NCBI GenBank assembly: GCA_036172665.1
Contig: CM069872.1
Location: 43,138,101-43,202,100 of the forward strand
Reading direction: 5' to 3'
DNA length: 64,000 nucleotides
Origin: Prosopocoilus inquinatus
Lineage: Eukaryota; Arthropoda; Insecta; Coleoptera; Lucanidae
A model generated the notes under the pieces. It ran no database searches, was not told where the DNA came from, and saw nothing but the letters and a program-made list of their open reading frames with translations. The translations under genes and the position numbers were made by a program. Shown one piece after another: positions 1-11,335 of this stretch. The first letter of the stretch is position 1, and every line of letters begins with the position of its first letter.

Positions 1-1681
1 GGGCACTAGAAAATTCCTTAATTCATAGTTAATGTAATATCCTGCAATAGAAGTGATTTAATACAAATTTCTTGGTCCTTCGAACCGGATTGTGTATTAC
101 CGAAAGTTTTTTTTTTGTACATAAATTCATAAAATACATAGTTACATAAGTATATAATAACTTAATCATATTTTATCATTGTCATGTGCTGTATAGGACA
201 TCCTAGCTTTTTTTGTGACACCGGATTTACCCCAAGCTTCTCCAGTTTATTGGGGAGGAGTGCTTAAAATTACTTTTCCAGGATAGCTCGTAAATTCCTC
301 AGGAGTCGACGTTTTGTTAAGAAAACTGAACCGACTGTGAAGAAAATTGAACTAATTGATAAAATAATACTCCTATGTTTCTTTGAATTTGTGTAATTAC
401 CAAAGAAGTTATCAAAGAAATAACTAAAAATAAGTTTTGTCGTCCTCGTAAATGTTTTGCATTACAAAAGCAATGCTGTAAGTTTTCAGATTTTATAAAA
501 ATTGCACATTCTGCATAATTGAAAAGTTATTTGAGCTTTTTGCATTTATTTAATCAAATTAAAATTTCTATCGATATCTGAAAAGTAAAACAAAAATGTG
601 AAGTAATTAGAACAAGTCGTTAATAAGAAATAACGATTGTTATGTAACCTAACGTTTTTTAAACGATTTTTTAGTGCCGGCCGTCGGCTAAATCCCGGCG
701 ATTCCAAATTATAACTAAAGTATTAACGCGCTTAAGCCGTCCAGAAATCGAATAAAGGAAATAGAAAGGAAGAACATTCCGATGCCCCTTATCATCACAA
801 ACAATAACGCGTGATAAGAAAGTAATGGTTAACGGCGGCAGCCAGACGACGCTATTATCGTTGTTCGCTTCATAAAACAAAACTTATCGCACTTGCACTT
901 ATTGTTTTAACGTTAATAAATTAACGTTTGATGCATTTTGAAGGCGATAATGCAACGAGTTGCAGGGCATTTAATAATGTCAATTTACAGTCTTCCGTTA
1001 TCGTATACCAGTGTTTATAGCATGTTCAAGTGAACTTTCATTCTTTGGTTAATGTAATTTATTTTCGTTTAGTTTTTTTTTTTAGTTTTTTTTAATGCAC
1101 TTTCAAATGCATTAAACTTGGTTTTTATTTTATGTAGAATATTTAGTAGAACCTGATGAGGTTCTAAGAGCCATCACCTAAAGAAAACGATATATTCCAG
1201 GATATATTTACATAGAGTTCTTTCACGGACACCTTAATCTCATGATCAGGATCCGGAAAATTCCGGACATTCCTAGAATTTATGCGAAGATGCGGCAATT
1301 GAATACACACGTTAAATCGAACAACATACACGTTTCCGGTCGAATGCTCGCTGGCTTTAATGACTTGTACCGCGTTCAACAAAAAAAGTGATATTGTGGT
1401 CTTTAATCAAAGGAAATTTCCGAGATTTATTGCCGAGTGAAGTATTTTTCGAAATCCAATGAAACATATAAATGATATCGACTTCAAAACATAATTAATG
1501 AGAGTCGCATGGAGAAATATTAAATAGGTTTTTGCATGTAATAAATTTTAAGTTAAATTCAGTAAATTTTGGTCATCACTGTCAATCGAAACGTCAGTTT
1601 TAATTCTAGAAACAAAATGTTTTCATACAAATTTCCCGACTCTTGTCAAAAAAGTGTCGGAAATATATTAGATTCTTAATA
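1..1681. other. AT-rich intergenic DNA
   Basis: No gene, RNA or repeat structure was recognised here. Short open frames are not codon-like and match no family I know. The stretch contains several poly-T runs, which is ordinary for insect intergenic DNA. Confidence 0.6.
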
Positions 1682-1916
1682 GCCGTTTGCGCCATGTCTA
1701 GTTAAAAATTAAACCAGGTTTAACAGTAAACCCAGTTTGCACCGCGGCTTAAACCGTAGTTAAAAACTCGCTAAACCAACTCAATTTAATCCACCTTCCG
1801 TGATGGTTTAACGTTGAGTTGTTTAGCGAGTTTTTAACTACGGTTTAAGCCGCGGTGCAAACTAGGTTTACTGTTAAACCTGGTTTAATTTTTAACTAGA
1901 CATGGTGCAAACGGCC
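1682..1916. mobile_element. Foldback MITE with ~100-bp inverted arms
   Basis: The two halves are near-perfect reverse complements. They start with GCCGTTTGCGCCATG and end with the inverse CATGGTGCAAACGGCC, with a short unpaired centre near 1780-1811. It has no coding capacity. The GGCC(A/G)TTTGCACC type of end recurs at 49601-49736, so this looks like a small dispersed family. The flanks do not give an unambiguous target-site duplication. Confidence 0.8.
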
Positions 1917-1933
1917 ATAAGAAATTCTTCTTA

Positions 1934-2147
1934 GGCTGAGTTGCTCGCGGAAGGTTTAAACCACGTTTAACGCTGAAGTTTATTCTTTTCTTTTTGGTTG
2001 TTTAGACAGTGATTAAGATGTAAAACGTAGTTTAACTGTGAATGAAGACAATGTAAAAGGTAGTTTAGCTATGAAAGAAAACTGTGGTTTGATGCCTAAC
2101 CCGTAGTTAATAATTGTTTGTTTAACCGGACACTGAGCAACTCAGCC
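1934..2147. mobile_element. Harbinger-type MITE (TTA duplication)
   Basis: The ends GGCTGAGTTGCTC and GAGCAACTCAGCC are inverted, and TTA flanks both sides (1931-1933 and 2148-2150). A 3-bp TTA/TAA duplication is the usual signature of PIF/Harbinger elements. The interior is rich in TTTAAAC-like repeats and has no reading frame. It lies 17 bp from the preceding foldback element. Confidence 0.7.
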
Positions 2148-2704
2148 TTAGTATTTAAGACATCAATCACGTTATTTTTAGTAAAATATAAATCTTTGAC
2201 AATCAATCACGACCAAAATTTAATGCTCGCGACTGTTCAGTTCAAACATATAGGAATATTCCATTGGAATTTAACACACTGCGGATTTTACAAAAAAAAA
2301 TTAAAGTATTGTAGGATGCCCATGCCCGTCTGGAATGTCGCTAGCTTTGCTCATGGCTTTTGAAAAGGTAAACTCGATTTTTGCAAACTTTTTTCTCAAA
2401 TGCACTTTAAAAACATTTTTCAGTGATTCTTATACTTCGTTTCTTGGTTTTGCAGTTGCCTTCTGTTTATGTAACCTTTCCTTTCTTATTTCAAATACAT
2501 ACGCTCTTTGATCTTGTAGATTTAAAATAAATTCTTATTATTTTTATCTTAGTTACCAGTACCACACTATTTACTTCAAAACACCTTTCTTTTGCTTTTA
2601 TCTTAAAAAAAGTTTGGATAACCTTTAAAATATTCTATTGTTCAAGAATGGTAAGCAGAGAAACTGGTTTCATTTGAGGCGACTTTTCCGCTGCTTCATA
2701 ATTT

Positions 2705-3100
2705 AAAACAGTTAGTTCTACTTGCAAATAAATTGGAAGTTATAATTCTAAATAATTTACAGAATTCAGCTATTTTCCATTATTTCTTGTACGAAAGCGA
2801 ACAATAAAATCCTGTAAATTGATACACCATGCGTATTTATACAAATTTGGAAAATCAGGCTTTTATTGAGGTTATGATTCTGTCAAGTAAGAAAAAGGAA
2901 ACATTTAGTTCTACTTACAAATAAATTGGAAGTCCTAGTTCTAGTTTACAGAATTCAGCTATTTTCTATTATTAAATAATGTACGATACCGGATAATAAA
3001 ATCCGGGAATTTGACACGCCACATAACATGCGTGTTTATATAAATTTTGGTAAATCAGGCTTTTATTGCGGTTATGTTTCTGTCAAAAGAAAGAAAAAAA
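2705..3100. repeat. Tandem duplication, two ~195-bp units
   Basis: Two diverged head-to-tail copies (about 2708-2900 and 2903-3100) share blocks such as AATAAATTGGAAGT, TTTACAGAATTCAGCTATTTT and AAATCAGGCTTTTATTG. The copies differ by many substitutions and small indels, so the duplication is old. No coding potential is visible. Confidence 0.75.
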
Positions 3101-6100
3101 GATATATTTCAAGTGTCAAAGTTTAAAAAATTGAAATCTTCGAACAACTCTTCCTTCTGTCCAAACTTTTTAAGCGGAACTTAAATGAGGCATCATGACA
3201 AATTACAAGATAAGCACAAATTATTATTAAATGTCCGAATTATTAGTGATATTTTGTTAAAGTCAGGTTTACACATTAATGAAAGGACGTGCCCGGATTT
3301 TATTGCCGCTACTGTACGCTAACTTTACGACATTTTGAAAGGAAATTTTGACCACCATACGAACGCCAAAATAATTTTAAAAAGTGGAAAAAAGTACGAC
3401 GAAAAGTTTGCTGGTTAAGTATTGTTTTTGATAGGCTAATCTTTAAATTAAAAATTTTGTCTAAAAATAAATATAATTTATTTTGTGGGTGTGTATTCAT
3501 TAAAGCTTAACTTTTTAAGTAAAACTATTTAGTTGTACTTGTTTTTGTTTAAAATTTAATCAAGAATCAACAGCCTTATGTAGTAAAAATAATAAAATAA
3601 AAAAGTCCGGAGATTAATTATTACATATTTATTAAAAAAAAAATATCAGTGACAGTCCAAGTTAAAACTCCACACCATCTTCAACTTATTTACTCGATCA
3701 ACTGATTGTTCGAAGGTACTAAGCACTTACAATTAATTAGTAAGGTAATTCAAATTTCTATCTTTCCTCCATTGCAAATTATTTTCCGATTTAAAAATTG
3801 AATGAAATGCTTGTATTTCTGTGTGTTGAAGATGATGAAACACCTTCTATTCATAAAAATACTTATCGACGTTAAAATATTCCTTTCCTGTTGTAAGAAA
3901 TGTTTTAATAACTTAACGCCGTTGGAATTTTAAGAGGCGTGAAAACAATAACAGTTATCAATTCAAAACAACAATTTTTCTCTCTGACTTCGCTGTGATA
4001 ACACTAACAATATTAGCCATAAAACCTTGTACTGAGGTCATCCTTTGATTAGACCGCCAGAAACTGATCTGATCCGGCAGAGAACTGACGGTATGCCGAA
4101 TTTCAGTTGATTTGAACTGACAGATAATTTGATCATTGAATATTGATCACAAGATGCCGTTTATCATCAGTGCAGCACCCTGTACACCGCTTTTGCTTAC
4201 ACAGTTCAATGACTTAATATTTTACCCTTTTTTAACCGTAGAGTAATTAGCTTTATATTCCGGCACCACAAATTTGATACGTTTTTGAATTTGGGAAAAA
4301 CCTATGATTTCCTTCGCCCAAATTCCGTTCGATTTTTTCAATAGTCCCTACAAACTTTTCTACACTTCTAAAGAAATCATTAGATGATATATTCTTATGA
4401 TTGGATTACTATTCTCATTAGATAATTACAAAAGAATATTGTTTTTGAGTTACGCTAAAATTAAAGAAAATATAAATAAATGGGACGATCAGGGCGTCCT
4501 TTCTTGTAAAAGTTATTTAATTTAAGACAGTTTAACTGCCTACTTTGGAGCATCTTGTTTTTTTTTTTTTTACTTATGCGTAAGTACGTTACTTCGAATT
4601 TCTTTTAATTCCAAAGTTTTTGATGCTCTTATTTCATATACCTCTAATACAATTTTTATTTATTTATTTATTTCTTTTTATAATATAAATACTGTAACAA
4701 TAACATGACAACTATATTATTTTATTATCTATTATTTATTATTTTATTGTCTTATTATCTATTACATTCTGTTATATTTGATGTGGCATATTTAGTACAA
4801 AGTTGAAAATATTAAATTTCTCTCGTCTATAATTCTTGTTTAATTTCCAATTTATATAAAAAATAAGAAAAATTCCGAATTTCCTGTTAACTAAAAGAAC
4901 AGTTTTGCTCGTCAAAGTTAACTTTCTCAAACCTACCAAAGTCTGAAACGTATTTAAAAAGTAATTTTAAAATTCAGCAAAAAATGTTGCTTAGAACTTT
5001 TCACTTGTCGCAAAATACACTTCGAGCATTTTGTGCAAGGCCGACGAAATTATTATTCGTTATAATCAAAGCTAGGGACATTTCAGACTGACATGGGTCC
5101 TACAACACATTTATGAATGTTGTATAATTTGTCGTGTTAAATTCTAATTTAGGGTAAAATTTATTAATTTACGGTAAAACTTATTGTTAAGTATAAATAG
5201 AAAAAAAATATTAATAGTATAGTACGTATTTGACTTAATGTTTTGATAAGTCGATTTAATATTTCCTTATGCGACGCTCATCCAATCTGTTTTGATATCG
5301 ATTTCATTGTCATGTTTTTATGGCTGGAAATAACGTTCCCTCGGTAATAAATCTCCTAAATTTCCTTTAATTAGAGGCTGCAGTCTCACTTTTTATGTTA
5401 AATGTCATACTAATATTCATGAAAATCGGCTAACATTCGACTGGAAACCTGTATTTTGTTCGATTTGAGGTGTGCACTGAAAATCTTTGCAAGAAATCGC
5501 ATACTTCTTAGGAATGTCAAAAAAGTTCTGAAAAGTGAGCAATACTTTACGCGACAATAACAACAACGATATGTGAATAACAAAATGAAATAATATGGAC
5601 AATACAAGAGTTAACAAATACGAAAATCATGAATGATAACACAGTCATAAAAGTACGTTACAAGTATCACACAAAAAAAGAAAAAGAAAACCAGAATGAT
5701 CACAATCCTAAATAGTAATACTCACAGATGTAATGACCTTGGACTAAATCTGTTCATAGAATTCTGAAAAGTTGTAATCAACACATTGTAACATAAGTTT
5801 CTTAAATTCTAATTTTAACGTTTTTTTTATGGTTATAAGTTTTTAATTTTTTATACGCCACTTCATTTAAAACTATTTAATTCTACATCTAGAGTGATAT
5901 CTCTAAACCCCCACAGAGAACTCGTGGTGTATAGAAAAACCATTATGAGAAATGTAGGCATTGGAATAATAAAAGCGTAGTCCCTGTAATTTTTTTAACA
6001 ATTTTAAAACTACAGAAAAATTACATTGTAATAAATTGCAAAAATATTTTCAGGTATTAAGATAGAGTAAATTTATATAGTTTATGTAAACATGTTTTCT

Positions 6101-7773
6101 TTCAAAAAAAATAGACACAATATTATTAAAGAAAATTAAAAAAATCTATTTGTTAAATATTTTAAATAATTTTTTGCGGAAAAATTTTGAAACGTCACTT
6201 TGAAAAACCATTACAAAATATTTCACAAACATTAGAATTTTTATTTAAATGAAGCTTTAATTATACCGGCTGTGTCAAATTTAGTACGCACTGAAGGAAT
6301 TTCTTAAACCGTAAAACCTACAGAACTTTCTTGTGTTTTACATTTTTTATTCATGCATTGTTTCATATTCGTTTCACGTTAAAAAGAATTTACTATTGAA
6401 ATATTTTTAACAAAAAAATATATTCTGACATTTGAATAGTTTTTTTTTTCAATTTGTACATAAAAATCTACAATTACAATTCAACGCCATTAACACCAAT
6501 TTTAATGGAAAATACAAATATGTATAAAACGTTTCCATTATTACCTACTAAGGAGGTAACAGCAAATTAAACTGACTATAAAAAATTTATTAAAATATAC
6601 AATTTTTATTATGTATGTATTTGATATAGGACTTGATATTTTTTTAAATTCATCTGTAAGCTTTATTGCTGACCTATTTTTTACACAAATTAGACACCAA
6701 TTTAACATAGAACCTTGACAAGTTAAGGTTGAAGTATGTGATAAAGTGCGACTCGTTTTTAATTCCATTACAGCAATAAAATCTATAAAAGTCATTTTAT
6801 AACTAAGATACAATTTGTGAAAAATGTACTATCATACTCAATAAAAACGATACTCTTGCGTGCAAACCGCATCTACATGAGCATTGACTATCAATCGTTT
6901 AAAACAGTACATCGCAGCCATTCCCTTTCAACTATACAAGGGCCACAAAATTATCAATGTACTTGTTAAAAGGGTTAAACCCCGTTCTCAGTTTCTTATA
7001 GATATTTTATACAAAAATTATTAGAAATTAAAATTTGCTCATAGTTTTCAGTAAAACAAAAGTTAACTTGAGTCAATGTAAAACCCTACGGCTACAGTTA
7101 GAAAAGCACTGTATAAAGCAAGGTCCTTTGTAGTATATCTGGTGAAAACCAGTAAAAAGTTACGCAAATTAGCGGCACAGGTTTCAACGTCTCCATTGTA
7201 CGGTTTATACATGCAATTTCCATACTTGTGCTCATCGGATTAGAAGGAAGCGTCTATTGTACACTACGTGCGTAACAGAATTGCCTTTAAAGTTTCTTTC
7301 AAATTAATAATTATGACATCTTGATTCGTTCTGTAACTTTTAAAAAGAGTGGCATAATACAATTAATTCATATCAGTTATAAATACCGTCGTCACTGCAA
7401 AATGAACACGTGTGAATTTAGAATATTTTCGGTTACACAAACAACTTTTTTATGTCCAGCCAACCTAATTCGCTGGAGTTTGGCGATACATCATCGCAAA
7501 GAGAATAAAAAATGTTATCCAATGTACTGCTAGACTGGTATCGAGTGTATTTAAAAGGTCACGTGCTAGTTAAAGATTGAAGACCAAATTCTATTAGATT
7601 TTTTTAACGTGTGTGTTCAAATCAAAATCACTTATTATCAGAACGAAGTCAGGAGAAAAGAAAATTGACCTTTAACTTTTTTTTTTATACAGATTGAGTT
7701 ACGCAACTAGGTAGGCGGTACGGGGCAACTAAGCAGACGATACGGTCTTCATGTGTTTGGAACAGTAATACAT
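3101..7773. other. Intergenic DNA, no gene seen
   Basis: Both strands show only short, compositionally biased open frames. Low-complexity DNA occurs at 4548-4760 (a poly-T run, then ATTT and TTATT repeats). I recognise no RNA gene or mobile-element protein here. Confidence 0.55.
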
Positions 7774-7781
7774 GCGGAGGC

Positions 7782-8799
7782 CAGGGTTGGAAAAAAACTT
7801 TTGTTTTTTTGTTTTAAACAGTTTTTTTTTTGTTTAAAACATGTTTAAAATTGACCTTAAATTAAACATGTTTTAAACAGAAAAAAACAGCTGTTTAAAA
7901 GAACTTTTTAGTGTTTAAACTGCCCTCACAGCTTACATAAAAAGGTTCAGATTATTATTATTATTATTTGATATTTGTATAAAAAAAGAATTTATTCAAA
8001 TTCGATCTCTAATTAAAAGAAAGATGAAAAGTTAGTAATGTTAGGTTATGTACATTTTCAAAAGTAATGCATGTACTTTGATAATAATTTAAGGGGCGGA
8101 TTCTGTAACTTATTAACGGACTGTTAAAATTTAACGTTCCTTTAAATTCTAAAATGCAGTTCCTTGATTGGGTGTTACCGTAGCAACAAAATTTAACACC
8201 CTTTTAAATTTAACGGTTTTAATACAGAATAGACCCCTAAATAATTTATTTCATTTAGGATCTACGGTCGCGGTGTTTTAAATAATTTTCAAAGAAAGTA
8301 TGAAGTATTTGGTATCAACATACTAAGAAAACATTCCCAATAAAAACTAAAATCAAATACATTCCAAAGAAGTAATTTTTTCAAATTAGTTGACTCGTGG
8401 CTTCCAAGACTGGAAAACAAAAATTCCAAATATCTAAAAATATGTAGAGTGTTCCATTGATCAGTAATAATTAATAAACTGATTATAATCAATCTAATGC
8501 AATTCAAATTTAATTCAAATCAAAGCCACAGTGTAGTCATCAGCTCAGCCACACATTGTCTACCATTATTAAAACAATTGATATAGAAATAAACATGTTT
8601 AAAACATAAAAATAAAGCACTTATATCTAAAATGTTTCTTTTTAGCTTAAAATTACAAAAAATGAATTTAAAACATTAGCAAAAAAAAAACATGTTTAAA
8701 ACTATTTGTTCTAAACAGATGGTATGTCTTTAATTCAGTGTTTTAAATAAGTTTTAAACACTATGTTTTAAACAGTTTGTTTTAAACTTTCCAATCCTG
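7782..8799. mobile_element. Non-autonomous hAT-type element
   Basis: The ends CAGGGTTGGAAA and TTTCCAATCCTG are inverted. They are flanked by 8-bp sequences that agree at 6 of 8 positions (7774-7781 GCGGAGGC and 8800-8807 GCAGAGAC; both differences are G/A transitions). CAGGG-type termini with an 8-bp duplication are the hAT signature. The subterminal regions hold many TGTTTTAAAC/GTTTAAAACA motifs in both orientations. The 1018-bp body has no transposase frame and contains a nested MITE at 8092-8238. Confidence 0.75.
8092..8238. mobile_element. Nested Harbinger-type MITE, GGGGC ends
   Basis: The ends GGGGCGGATTCTGTA and TACAGAATAGACCCC are inverted and flanked by TAA on both sides. The internal arms carry TTTAAATTTAA and a GTTACC(G/A)TAGCAAC block. 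The same family recurs at 37042-37165 and 40001-40133. It sits inside the hAT-type element, so it inserted later. Confidence 0.7.
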
Positions 8800-8807
8800 G
8801 CAGAGAC

Positions 8808-10864
8808 TCCGAACGTCTATCCACCTAGTTGCCTGATTCCATCTGTATATTCCAAGAATGAGTGAAAGAAAATCGATTCCATCGATACGAATTATTAAGC
8901 ATTGATTGATCCAACTTTTCCTCCGTTTAATCGAATCTCCCTTCATTGCACACTCAACTTGAAACAGCAAGTATATTAATTTAGTATATTCCTTTTAAAG
9001 TCCGTTGCGTTCTTCTTATTAATATATCGTGAATTCATTGTTGTTTTACAATTTTCTTTATAAAGTTGTCGCAGTTGGAAATTAATTAAAAACGAATATC
9101 CGACATTGAAACTGGGTCTCGCTTAGAAAGTTTCTTAGCGTGTCGTAATGAATCCCAATACAAGTTCGGGGGCAATTAAAAGTTAAAAATTGCATTACAA
9201 AGCCTATCGTCAATTCAAAGCAGCGATTCATAACGATCGTAATGAGAACAGTAATGAATCTCGGATGTCAAAACTCCACCCCGTGTTGTCCTGCGAAGAA
9301 GCGCAGACGCGAGCCATTATCCTTTGCCATTATCTCCTCCCCTTGCTTCATTAGAAGCTTCTTGCCCTTCTTAACTCTTCCCTTCGTTCCACGCCGATCG
9401 AATTAATTCTGCGCTCGGAGTTTTCGCGTTTCTTAAAAAAAAAGGAAAAGAAATCGCATGTAACAAACATGTGTGCACGTGATACGTTTCGGTTACAATA
9501 GGGCCCAAGATAATCGACAATGGCCCAAGACGTTCGAATGGTGTTCGCTCGAGTGCCCCGCCAAAATACGCGCGCCGAAGACCTTTGCAAACGGCTACAG
9601 TCGTGACAGGCATGTTATTTATCCAACATTACGCACAAATGCTAAACTGTCCGTATAACCCATGTGTCAATAGAATACCTCTTTCAAAGGTTTTCCTGCA
9701 CGTCGGACGTGAATGAGCGAGAGCCTCTTGTCAATGCCGGATGATTCGACAGTTTCGTTTATGTGCTTCTGAATATTTGTGGTAATTGCTTTCCGAATTT
9801 ATCTATCGTTTGTTCACTCTTTCACAATACATTTTGCGCAATTTCAAATATAATTGCAATGCATTTCTTTTATTAGAGTTTCCTAAAATTAAAATTAAAA
9901 AAATAAATTGAATAAGTTGACTCAATGCGGTTTCACTACACTATTTCTTGTACGACATGAATTGTAACAAGTACTTCGGCCTTAGATATGGTTTGGAGAT
10001 GGAACAGGCTCTATATTTTCCGATAATTTTTGATTCAATCTGACACACACATTATAAAATTTAAATTGTTCTCAAAATTGAGCCGTGCTAAGATAAAGCA
10101 ACTATCATTTCTAACGGAAATCAAGCAATTTCTTTTGTTTTTGAACAAAAAATGGAATTTCCTAGAACTGAGATACACACGGCACGACTCGCAACAGGGA
10201 TCAACAAAGTCGAGCCTGCGGAAGTTGCAATATTGCTCCTAATTATGCACTCAATTAAAAGTTTGTTATGCATAGAAAGTGCCATCGAAACATCATCTGA
10301 TGTCCCCCTCTTATTGCGAATCCAAACGGGAAGAAGTGCATAAAAGCTCTAGCGGCGGTCTCTTTAATACAGTTTTCCCTTGACCTAATTACATGTTCCG
10401 TTCCTCGTTGAAGTTATTTTTTTTTATTTAATTATTTTTTTCTCTCAATCAGTGAGTTTCCTCGGTTTGAAATTAATTTCATAAATGAAGATACAATTCT
10501 TCACGGTGTTTTTTTTTTTTTGGTAATCAATTTCATAGTAACCGAATTTTATTAATTTAATATAAATTCTGTGTTTCACGAAAGTTTCCGATCAACGTTG
10601 ATGAGTTCATTTTACGCATTTTTTGTTGTGTACTGAATATTCGCCTTTCCCTCCAAACCATTTCTATTTATGACTATAACTTCCTTGGTATTTATTTTAT
10701 TATCCTAAATTATTTTTGGTTGTTGGTAAAATCTTGATTTAAAAAATTCCAAAATTTCATTTGGTCTTAATTAAAAGCTCATGTTAAAATTAATAACTTT
10801 CCTTTTTTATGATTATATTGATATTATAAACTAAATTCCACGTTCTGTTAATACAGTTTTTAAT
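8808..10864. other. Intergenic DNA with GC-richer island
   Basis: No gene was recognised. The segment 9240-9660 is clearly less AT-biased than its surroundings and lacks repeats. It contains several CG-rich words and has the look of retained unique sequence about 5.5 kb upstream of Krüppel. Small overlapping open frames on both strands look like products of composition, not genes. Confidence 0.45.
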
Positions 10865-10900
10865 AAAATTTTTTTTGTGCAAATCGTTTTTGATTGCAGT

Positions 10901-10979
10901 GAGAACCTCGAGCAGCCTCTGGACAGCTGTTTCAGCCCTGCTTGGGGCTTCTTCAGCAGAAACGTAGCTCGACATTCCC
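10901..10979 (-). ncRNA. Hammerhead ribozyme, type I, copy 1
   Basis: Read on the minus strand, the conserved boxes occur in order: CTGAAGA (10950-10956), a stem II of AGCC/GGCT, GAAA (10930-10933), a minimal stem III within the palindrome ACAGCTGT, and the cleavage triplet GTC (10922-10924). Stem I pairs GTTTCTG with CAGAGGC, then an asymmetric internal loop, then TCGAGC with GCTCGA, and continues for more than 15 bp. This is the hammerhead consensus with the very short stem III known from Penelope-like elements and animal retrozymes. Self-cleavage is inferred, not shown. Confidence 0.8.
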
Positions 10980-11073
10980 ACTGCAGACCAAAAACGACTT
11001 GCCCAATTTATTCGCAAATGCGATGTAAGAATGATGAACATATAAAATAGCGACATCTTACTATCGCTTTTTT

Positions 11074-11152
11074 GGGAATGTCGAGCTACGTTTCTGCTGA
11101 AGAAGCCTCAAGCAGGGCTGAAACAGCTGTCCAGAGGCTGCTCGAGGTTCTC
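11074..11152 (+). ncRNA. Hammerhead ribozyme, type I, copy 2
   Basis: All core parts are present on the plus strand: CTGAAGA at 11097-11103, stem II 11104-11107 with 11116-11119, GAAA at 11120-11123, and stem III A-C/G-U closed by a 4-nt loop within 11123-11130. Cleavage is expected after C11131. Stem I pairs 11090-11096 with 11132-11138, then 11081-11086 with 11140-11145, then about six more pairs outward. It is a mirror copy of the ribozyme at 10901-10979, differing by a few bases in the stem II loop. Confidence 0.82.
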
Positions 11153-11335
11153 ACTGCAATCAAAAACGATTTGCACAAAATTTTTCTAAAATCTTTCATT
11201 ATGCTTTGACAGCAAGCATGGCCGCCTTGCATGGGGGACTCATTGGGAGCAAATCCCGCTTCAATTTGTCTATCCTACTGCAATGTTAGGTCAAAAAGCG
11301 ATAGTAAGATGTCGCTATTTTATATGTTCAACAGT

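Larger units (their letters stand above)
10865..11335. mobile_element. Repeat carrying two opposed hammerhead hairpins
   Basis: The element contains two inverted copies of a ~120-bp hairpin (10880-11000 on the minus strand, 11060-11180 on the plus strand). A ~38-bp block at 11034-11073 recurs inverted at 11292-11331. A shorter relative lies at 16725-16925, so this is a dispersed family. There is no protein-coding frame. Each hairpin apex contains a complete hammerhead ribozyme core (separate entries). Confidence 0.7.
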
